Assembly (NCBI GenBank): GCA_003551785.1
Contig: PUNP01000083.1
Span: 1 to 8,807, forward strand
DNA from: Candidatus Brocadiaceae bacterium
GTDB lineage: Bacteria > Planctomycetota > Brocadiia > SM23-32
Length of the DNA stretch: 8,807 nt
Direction of reading: 5' to 3'
Part shown: positions 1 through 4,376 of the stretch, in pieces
How positions within the stretch are numbered: position 1 is the first letter of the stretch
Layout of the letters: each line of letters begins with the position of its first letter
Made by a program: the position numbers and the translations under genes
The notes under the pieces: generated by a model
Database searches by the model: none
What the model was told of the DNA's origin: nothing
The model's input: only the letters and a program-made list of their open reading frames with translations

Positions 1-725
1 AGATTAATGACTTCAAACCCGACTTTTTTCATGGCCTTTACGGTGCCTTCAGCAATATCGTCGACATAAGTAAAGTCCCTTCTCTGAGTTCCATCGCCAA
101 AAATCTCAAGCGGTGTGCCTTCCTTAATCCATTTGATGAACCGGAAAACGCACATATCCGGCCTGCCGGCGGGGCCGTATACTGTAAAATATCTGACTAT
201 AGAGACGTCAAGATCATAAAGATAATGGTATGTGTAGGCCATCGCCTCGCCGGCCTTTTTCGAGGCGGCATAAGGGGAAATCGGCGTATTGACCGGCAAG
301 TCTTCCTTAAAAGGCATCGGCTGCCCGGCATACAGGGAGGAAGTGGAGGCTAATACGTATTTTTCGATTCCAAACTCACGGCAGAGATCAAGCAGATTCA
401 AACTCCCGTCGGCATTCGTTGTCATGTAAATAAAAGGATTCTCCATGCTGTATCTGACACCCGCCCGGGCGGCATCGTTGATTACAACTGCCGGTTTTTC
501 AACTTCGAATGCCAGCCTGAGAGCCTCTAAATTTTCTATATCTATAGGGTAAAATTTAAAGTCAGCTTTTTTTTGCAGCCTCTCCAAACGCCAATATTTG
601 AGCCGGGTATCGTAGTAATCGTTCATATTATCAATTCCTACGACTCTGTAATCTTTACTTAAAAGGTTCTCGCATACCTGACTGCCAATAAACCCGGCCG
701 CTCCCGTAACCAATATCGTTTGCAT
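1..725 (-). CDS. NAD-dependent sugar-nucleotide epimerase, UDP-glucuronate 4-epimerase type (C-terminus cut by window edge)
   Basis: This gene encodes an extended short-chain dehydrogenase that probably interconverts UDP-glucuronate and UDP-galacturonate in the cytoplasm, supplying uronic acids for polysaccharide. The start is ATG at 725-723, preceded by TAGGAGA at 740-734 with an 8-nt spacer. The frame stays open through 241 codons to the window edge, so roughly the last 80-100 residues of a usual 315-340 are missing. The Rossmann motif TGAAGFIG is at residues 7-14, followed by Asp32 at the end of beta 2 as expected for an NAD-binding enzyme. An S/T-rich STSSLY lies at 127-132 and the catalytic YAASK at 152-156. 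RYFTVYGPAGRPDM (178-191) and RRDFTYVDDIAEG (215-227) are the signatures that recall UDP-glucuronate 4-epimerases in particular. Other 4-epimerases or 4,6-dehydratases share the fold, so family membership is near certain but the substrate is less so. It lies in the same direction as rsmE but 253 bp away. Confidence 0.9.
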   Translation of the reverse strand, partial: MQTILVTGAAGFIGSQVCENLLSKDYRVVGIDNMNDYYDTRLKYWRLERLQKKADFKFYPIDIENLEALRLAFEVEKPAVVINDAARAGVRYSMENPFIYMTTNADGSLNLLDLCREFGIEKYVLASTSSLYAGQPMPFKEDLPVNTPISPYAASKKAGEAMAYTYHYLYDLDVSIVRYFTVYGPAGRPDMCVFRFIKWIKEGTPLEIFGDGTQRRDFTYVDDIAEGTVKAMKKVGFEVIN

Positions 726-733
726 ACAAATAA

Positions 734-740
734 TCTCCTA
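734..740 (-). promoter_or_regulatory. Shine-Dalgarno site of the epimerase gene
   Basis: Read on the minus strand the site is TAGGAGA, 8 nt before the ATG at 725-723. It is the clearest Shine-Dalgarno sequence in the window and fixes the start used here. It contrasts with trpF, rsmE and the VanZ-like gene, which have none. Confidence 0.7.
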
Positions 741-770
741 ATCTGTTATATACTGCTCACAAAGAAATAT

Positions 771-805
771 TCAGTGAAGCGCGTTTACGTTGCAGGTTTC
801 ACTGA
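771..805. repeat. Inverted repeat upstream of the epimerase gene
   Basis: TCAGTGAA (771-778) and TTCACTGA (798-805) are perfect 8-bp inverted arms around a 19-nt centre. The centre has some further pairing potential, with GCG and CGT around TTTA. The repeat lies between the rsmE stop and the epimerase start, about 45 bp before that start. It could be a leader hairpin or operator of the epimerase gene, or the end of the rsmE transcript. No long T run follows on either strand, so a classic terminator is not supported. Confidence 0.4.
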
Positions 806-907
806 GTACTTAAAAAGTTAACTAATAACTAACGGTTATTCAATGCCAATTCGCATATTCTAAGCATGTAAAACATATATTGCAAGTTATCAAGAACGGA
901 AATGAAA

Positions 908-926
908 AAAGAAAGGCGGTTTCTTT
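908..926 (-). terminator. Possible weak terminator after rsmE
   Basis: Perfect 7-bp arms AAAGAAA (908-914) and TTTCTTT (920-926) flank a 5-nt GC-rich loop. On the minus strand the second arm runs into further T residues (TTTCTTTTTTCATTT), 53 nt after the rsmE stop codon. The stem is entirely A/T apart from one pair, so it would be weak. The call rests on position and T-richness only. Confidence 0.3.
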
Positions 927-978
927 GTAAATTGGCAACACCAGAATTCCATTGATTTCAATTAAAAACTACAGCATC

Positions 979-1776
979 CTATTTCTTGTCGACCTTCTCA
1001 TCCCTGCAATTAGATGGTATAGATGGACGGGTATAGTGAGTAACCTGTACTGTGAGCGCCACGGCGGCCAGTTCGGTCCGAAGACGGTATCGGCCCAGTT
1101 GTATTCCCGAAGAGTCTTTTGAATTTAATAACGAGATTTCGGTTGGTGAAAAACCGCCCGGAGGGCCGACTAAACACCATACCCTGTCACAGCGTTCCAA
1201 CATTTCAGTATGGGCCGATAACTTCTCGCTGAATTCATGCATCGATGCGCCATTTTCATCAGCGTAAATGATTATATCAGACCCGACCGCCGAGTCCAAC
1301 CACTCATCCAATTCCTCCGGAGAATTTAATGCCGTCAAAAAAGGATTCAGCGCCTGCTTAGAGGCCGCTATAATCTTTTTCCTGAATCGGTCATGACTTT
1401 TATCCCATTTCCTCTCCCACCACGGCCTTTGACAATATTCACAGACCAAAGGCGTAATAGAGTCAATACTCAAGGGCGGCAGGTTTTTCAGCATTTCTTC
1501 AAATGGCTTCTTCTCGGGAAGACCAACGCCAAGGTGTATTTCAGGAGAAGGCTTTTGTTTCTCTGTAATGTCTATTATTGATGCCTTTGCCTTATTACCG
1601 GCAAATTCTTCCAGACGGCACTGCATGACAGTACCACGGCCGTCTGTTACATAACATGTATCCATTTTCCCCAGGCGCAATACGGCTTGAGCATGTTTCG
1701 TTTCGTTTTCGTCAAGAATAATCAGGCCGTTGTCGATTATATCTGAATAAAAAAGGTGATGTATGTCGTGATCCAT
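979..1776 (-). CDS. rsmE: Divergent RsmE-family 16S rRNA (uracil-1498-N3)-methyltransferase
   Basis: Members of this SPOUT-class family use S-adenosylmethionine to methylate U1498 of 16S rRNA in the 30S subunit. The protein has 265 residues, slightly above the usual 230-250. It has an N-terminal PUA-like part with HAQAVLRL at 28-35. The knot domain follows with LVGPPGGFSPTEISLL (202-217) and LGRYRLRTELAAVALT (227-242), which correspond to the family's GPEGGF and LG.RILRTETA motifs. Several usually fixed residues differ: Pro206 replaces Glu in GPEGG, LPPLSID (99-105) stands where KATELGV is usual, and ASKQALNP (138-145) stands for AxEQxxRxxxP. The C-terminal tail after about 250 is extra and charged. 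No Shine-Dalgarno sequence precedes the ATG at 1776-1774. It is transcribed away from trpF across a 513-bp divergent region. Family assignment is firm; activity on U1498 is an inference given the substitutions. Confidence 0.85.
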   Translation of the reverse strand: MDHDIHHLFYSDIIDNGLIILDENETKHAQAVLRLGKMDTCYVTDGRGTVMQCRLEEFAGNKAKASIIDITEKQKPSPEIHLGVGLPEKKPFEEMLKNLPPLSIDSITPLVCEYCQRPWWERKWDKSHDRFRKKIIAASKQALNPFLTALNSPEELDEWLDSAVGSDIIIYADENGASMHEFSEKLSAHTEMLERCDRVWCLVGPPGGFSPTEISLLNSKDSSGIQLGRYRLRTELAAVALTVQVTHYTRPSIPSNCRDEKVDKK

Positions 1777-1815
1777 GGACAGAATTGATCTTGCTAATTA
1801 AAAAATGATTATTTG

Positions 1816-1846
1816 ACTATACTGAGCCGTTAGCGTTCAAGTTGAA
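1816..1846 (-). promoter_or_regulatory. Possible rsmE promoter
   Basis: On the minus strand there is a -10-like TATAGT (1821-1816) about 40 nt before the rsmE start. The best upstream -35-like hexamer is TTCAAC (1846-1841), with a 19-nt spacer. The -35 match is partial and the spacing is at the upper limit, so confidence is low. Confidence 0.3.
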
Positions 1847-1879
1847 AAAGTTCGTTTACATAACACATAGTGGTCCAGA

Positions 1880-2005
1880 TGCAAGTTGCAGTGAGAAGCC
1901 AGACCTTGTCAGGTCGGCGCCGATCGGCAACGTAGCAGATGATCCATCGCCGCCAGGCCCTGCGGAGGCATCCTGCCTGTCCAGAGCGCACGCAGGGATG
2001 CGTGC
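1880..2005. repeat. GC-rich cluster of short palindromes, non-coding
   Basis: Within about 125 bp there are five separate perfect palindromes or hairpins. They are TGCAA-G-TTGCA (1880-1890), GACCT/AGGTC around TGTC (1902-1915), GCCGATCGGC (1919-1928), AGGCA/TGCCT around TCC (1966-1978), and GCACGCA/TGCGTGC around GGGA (1988-2005). The block is clearly richer in G and C than its AT-rich flanks. The minus-strand frame through it (1856-2074) resembles no protein I know. It may be a degraded repeat element, a structured RNA or a protein-binding region. No function can be read from it. Confidence 0.5.
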
Positions 2006-2051
2006 TATATTATGAAAGGCATCTTGTGTTACTATATTTCTCATTTTGCAG

Positions 2052-2087
2052 CTTTTCGGCCAATCCCCTAGCAACCTGGCCGAAAAG
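2052..2087. repeat. 11-bp inverted repeat sharing the TIR motif of the adjacent element
   Basis: CTTTTCGGCCA (2052-2062) and TGGCCGAAAAG (2077-2087) are perfect inverted arms around a 14-nt spacer. The right arm lies inside the left terminal repeat of the 2068-2204 element. TTTTCGGCCAA occurs again as a direct copy at 2186-2196. The motif is therefore present three times in 150 bp, twice direct and once inverted. Confidence 0.65.
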
Positions 2088-2204
2088 GCAATAAAAGGTT
2101 CGTAGTGATCCCTTTCAAGGACTCCGAAATCCGGAAATTGTAACGTAATCCCCTGGACGCTTGAAAGCGTCCACTACGAGCCGGGTTTTCGGCCAAGTTG
2201 CTAG
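2068..2204. mobile_element. MITE-like nested palindromic element, 137 bp
   Basis: The left end CTAGCAACCTGGCCGAAAA (2068-2086) and the right end TTTTCGGCCAAGTTGCTAG (2186-2204) are reverse complements with one mismatch over 19 bp. Inside lies a second layer, TCGTAGTG (2100-2107) against CACTACGA (2172-2179). Within that are two hairpins, CCTTTCAAGG (2111-2120) and GGACGCTTGAAAGCGTCC (2155-2172), which share the CTTTCAAG/CTTGAAAG core. TCCGGA (2130-2135) lies in the middle. The element has no open frame. The layered symmetry and short length fit a non-autonomous miniature transposon or a REP-like intergenic element. Both ends are CTAG, so a TA or CTAG target duplication is possible but cannot be told apart from the inverted repeat. 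No transposase is present here, so mobility is inference. Confidence 0.6.
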
Positions 2205-2252
2205 TTATTTTATGCCAAAATGCTCAAAGAGTTCAAGACAATCTACCATAAT

Positions 2253-2282
2253 TTGACTTCATGTTTTAATTTAGAATACAAT
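2253..2282 (+). promoter_or_regulatory. Sigma70-like promoter of the trpF-kinase-vanZ operon
   Basis: TTGACT (2253-2258) and TACAAT (2277-2282) are each one base from the consensus -35 and -10 hexamers and are 18 bp apart. The surrounding sequence is AT-rich. Transcription would begin near 2289, at or within a base or two of the trpF ATG at 2290. An alternative -10, TAGAAT at 2272-2277, would leave only 13 bp of spacing and is unlikely. Confidence 0.55.
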
Positions 2283-2289
2283 TTAAATT

Positions 2290-2910
2290 ATGGTTAAAGT
2301 AAAGATATGCGGGATAAAGACGGTTGAGGACGCGTTATGGGCCGCCCGCTGTGGCGCAGATGCGTTGGGACTGAATTTTGTCCGCGGAACACCGCGATGT
2401 ATTGAACCGGATATTGCCCAAAAAATATGCCATGCACTGCCGCCTTTTGTTGCAAAAGTCGGTGTGTTTGTCAACCCCGATCCGGTGGAAATTCAAAGTA
2501 TAACTGATTCATGTAGATTGGATTATGTTCAGCTGCACGGAGATGAAACGCCCGATTTTTGCAATGAAATAAATTATGTTGATGTAATTAAAGCTTTCAG
2601 GGTCTGCAAAACAGTAGACCTGTCAATTATGAAAGAATATACTAATATTTGTGCTTACCTTCTGGATGCGCGCGTAGAGGGGATGATGGGAGGGACAGGC
2701 AGGCGTATTAATCCCGAGCTGGCACGAAAAGCCGCTCAATACGGCCCCGTCATACTTGCCGGCGGCCTTAACCCGGAAAATGTTGCTGAAGCTGTCAATA
2801 TTGCCGCCCCCTTTGCTGTCGATGCCGCCAGCGGGGTCGAAAATGCACCGGGTATGAAATCGAAAACTATGGTCAAACAGTTTATTAATAATGCTAAATT
2901 CTTGGAGTAA
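2290..2910 (+). CDS. trpF: Phosphoribosylanthranilate isomerase (TrpF)
   Basis: TrpF converts N-(5'-phosphoribosyl)-anthranilate to the enol carboxyphenylamino-deoxyribulose phosphate in tryptophan synthesis. The 206-residue length is typical of this single-domain beta/alpha barrel. The N-terminal VKICGIKT (4-11) carries the catalytic base Cys7, and LLDARVEGMMGGTG (124-137) carries the catalytic acid Asp126 with the GGTG loop. QLHGDE (81-86), LAGGLNPENV (156-165) and the phosphate-binding DAASGVE (178-184) complete the family pattern, so the enzyme looks active. The ATG at 2290 puts the protein start right at the KICG strand, leaving no alternative. No Shine-Dalgarno sequence is visible, and the promoter hexamers end 7 nt before the ATG. 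No other trp gene is in the window. The stop codon lies 2 bp before the next gene, so the two are almost certainly co-transcribed. Confidence 0.95.
   Translation: MVKVKICGIKTVEDALWAARCGADALGLNFVRGTPRCIEPDIAQKICHALPPFVAKVGVFVNPDPVEIQSITDSCRLDYVQLHGDETPDFCNEINYVDVIKAFRVCKTVDLSIMKEYTNICAYLLDARVEGMMGGTGRRINPELARKAAQYGPVILAGGLNPENVAEAVNIAAPFAVDAASGVENAPGMKSKTMVKQFINNAKFLE
2904..2907 (+). promoter_or_regulatory. Shine-Dalgarno site of the kinase gene inside trpF
   Basis: GGAG lies in the last sense codons of trpF, 5 nt before the ATG at 2913. This supports that start and coupled translation of the two genes. Confidence 0.55.
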
Positions 2911-2912
2911 TT

Positions 2913-3911
2913 ATGATTTTCAGGAAAAAGGTGTATGCAAGGGCGGGATTGGTAGGTAATCCGTCCGACGGCTATAATGGGAAAACAATAGCTTTCACTT
3001 TCAGGAATTTTTTTGCTGAAGTAACGCTTTATGAAAGCCCTAAAATTGAGTTCAGACACGCACCTCAGGATGAAGCGATTTTTGACAATCTGGATGATTT
3101 GATCGAAAATGTTGAGCAGACTGGATACTACGGCGGTATCAGGCTGCTGAAAGCAAGCGTGAAAAAATTCTATGAGTTTTGTAAAGAAAACTCCTGTCAA
3201 CTGCCTCCAAAGAATTTTACGATGCTCTACAGTTCAAACATCCCACGGCAGGTCGGTCTCGGTGGTTCCAGTGCCATCATTACGGCCGCTATGAAAGCAC
3301 TCATGGACTTTTTCGAAATCAATATAGACGAACATATCCTTCCGAATATCGTGCTTTCCGCGGAAACGGAAGAGTTGGGGCTGACCGCCGGACTGCAGGA
3401 CAGGGTGGTGCAGGCATATGACGGTTTAGTTTATATGGATTTTGATAAGGAATATATGAAAAAACATGGAGTAGGACGGTATGAAAGACTGGATGCTACC
3501 CACCTACCCAACATTTACGTCGCCTACCGCAAAGACCTGAGTCAAGAAAGCAGCACGGCTCATCTGCGTGTGCGTGAACTCTATGATATCGGCGATAGAA
3601 AGGTTATAGAAACGATGGAGAAAATAGCCACTCTGGCTGATGAGGCCAAAGAAGCCCTGCAGAATGGGCACGGACCGCTTTTGCCGGATATTTTGAACCG
3701 GAATTTCGACTTGAGAGCTGAAATTTATTCTATCAGCAAAAAGAACATGGATATGGTTCGCCAGGCACGTTCGACTGGTGCATCGTGTAAATTTTGCGGC
3801 TCCGGAGGTGCTGTTGTCGGCACTTATGAGGATGCGAAAATGCTCGAGGAACTCCATCAAAAATTGAGGCGTGGGAAATATGAGTTAATTACCCCCGATA
3901 TCGTATCATAA
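2913..3911 (+). CDS. GHMP-family sugar kinase resembling plant glucuronokinase
   Basis: The GHMP superfamily phosphorylates small metabolites using ATP. By recall, this 332-residue protein follows the plant glucuronokinase pattern (D-glucuronate to glucuronate-1-phosphate) almost motif by motif. ARAGLVGNPSDGYNGKTI is at 9-26 and YYGGIRLL at 72-79. The ATP-binding loop IPRQVGLGGSSA is at 110-121. VLSAETEELGLTAGLQDRV (147-165) includes the probable catalytic Asp163, and GLVYMDF is at 171-177. The C-terminal GHMP motif KFCGSGGAVVG is at 293-303. All three GHMP motifs are intact and the length suits a single kinase domain; no partner domain is fused. It sits 2 bp after trpF, and its stop overlaps the next start. 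The divergent UDP-glucuronate 4-epimerase-like gene nearby fits a uronic acid role. Related GHMP kinases for galacturonate, fucose or heptose phosphates are alternatives, so the fold is certain and the substrate is moderately supported. Confidence 0.85.
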   Translation: MIFRKKVYARAGLVGNPSDGYNGKTIAFTFRNFFAEVTLYESPKIEFRHAPQDEAIFDNLDDLIENVEQTGYYGGIRLLKASVKKFYEFCKENSCQLPPKNFTMLYSSNIPRQVGLGGSSAIITAAMKALMDFFEINIDEHILPNIVLSAETEELGLTAGLQDRVVQAYDGLVYMDFDKEYMKKHGVGRYERLDATHLPNIYVAYRKDLSQESSTAHLRVRELYDIGDRKVIETMEKIATLADEAKEALQNGHGPLLPDILNRNFDLRAEIYSISKKNMDMVRQARSTGASCKFCGSGGAVVGTYEDAKMLEELHQKLRRGKYELITPDIVS

Positions 3912-4342
3912 TGAAATCCCATAACTCCGCTGAAATTCCTACCGATAGCCCCCTTGCGTATGCGCGATGGTTATTGGTCTCATTGTATGCGCTGGGGCTC
4001 CTGATCCTGTCTGTTATATCGTTAAGTGATTTGTCGCTTGAAACGCTCCGCGATATCCCGGGCGGGCATATAACCCGTCATGTGATTGGTTATGCAGTAC
4101 TGACCCTGTTGTTGAATTATACGATGCGTTCGGAGGTTGATCGCGGACTTTTTAGGCGGAGCATTCTGGCGTTTATGTTGGCTGTGCTTTATGGCGGTGC
4201 GTTGGAAGGGGCACAGATATTTTTGAGTTCCCGTAACGCATGCTGGATGGATGCAGGCTATAACGTGATAGGCGCGCTGGCAGGCTGCGCTATTTGGATA
4301 ATAGCAAGGTGGGGGTTCGCCAACAAAAGCAAAAAATCCTGA
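3911..4342 (+). CDS. VanZ-like membrane protein
   Basis: This is a small integral membrane protein of 143 residues. Four hydrophobic segments are visible at about 18-38, 55-71, 83-104 and 116-134, with a basic C-terminal tail (RWGFANKSKKS) probably in the cytoplasm. The family pattern is present: a His-containing start of the second helix (GGHITRHVIGYAVL, 51-64), then ALEGAQIFLSSR (97-108) with Glu99 and Gln102. Asp114, Asn118 and the glycines of NVIGALAG (118-125) follow. VanZ itself gives low-level teicoplanin resistance by an unclear mechanism, and most VanZ-like proteins have no known function, so resistance should not be assumed. The ATG overlaps the kinase stop as TAATG (3909-3913) with no Shine-Dalgarno sequence, indicating translational coupling. 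It is the last gene of the operon, 34 bp from the convergent restriction-modification gene. Confidence 0.8.
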   Translation: MKSHNSAEIPTDSPLAYARWLLVSLYALGLLILSVISLSDLSLETLRDIPGGHITRHVIGYAVLTLLLNYTMRSEVDRGLFRRSILAFMLAVLYGGALEGAQIFLSSRNACWMDAGYNVIGALAGCAIWIIARWGFANKSKKS

Positions 4343-4376
4343 ATAACCTCGAGATTTTCCCGAACCATTTAGAGTT

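Noticed and set aside
1856..2074. Open frame of 72 codons on the minus strand in the intergenic region
   Set aside because: It is made almost wholly of the palindrome cluster, has no Shine-Dalgarno sequence and resembles no known protein.
1777..2289. Riboswitch or trp attenuator before trpF
   Set aside because: The likely start of transcription is at the trpF ATG, leaving no leader. The hairpins lie upstream of the promoter, and no leader peptide with Trp codons was seen.
2736..3200. Open frame of 154 codons on the minus strand
   Set aside because: It spans the 3' end of trpF and the 5' end of the kinase in antisense; both are strongly supported by motifs.
3911..4342. Glycopeptide resistance gene
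   Set aside because: Only the VanZ-like family is recognisable; no other van gene is present, and most family members have no shown role in resistance.
4333..4358. Possible bidirectional terminator between the VanZ-like gene and the restriction-modification gene
   Set aside because: AAAATC and GATTTT form only a 6-bp, mostly A/T stem with a 14-nt loop; too weak to call despite the expected position between convergent genes.
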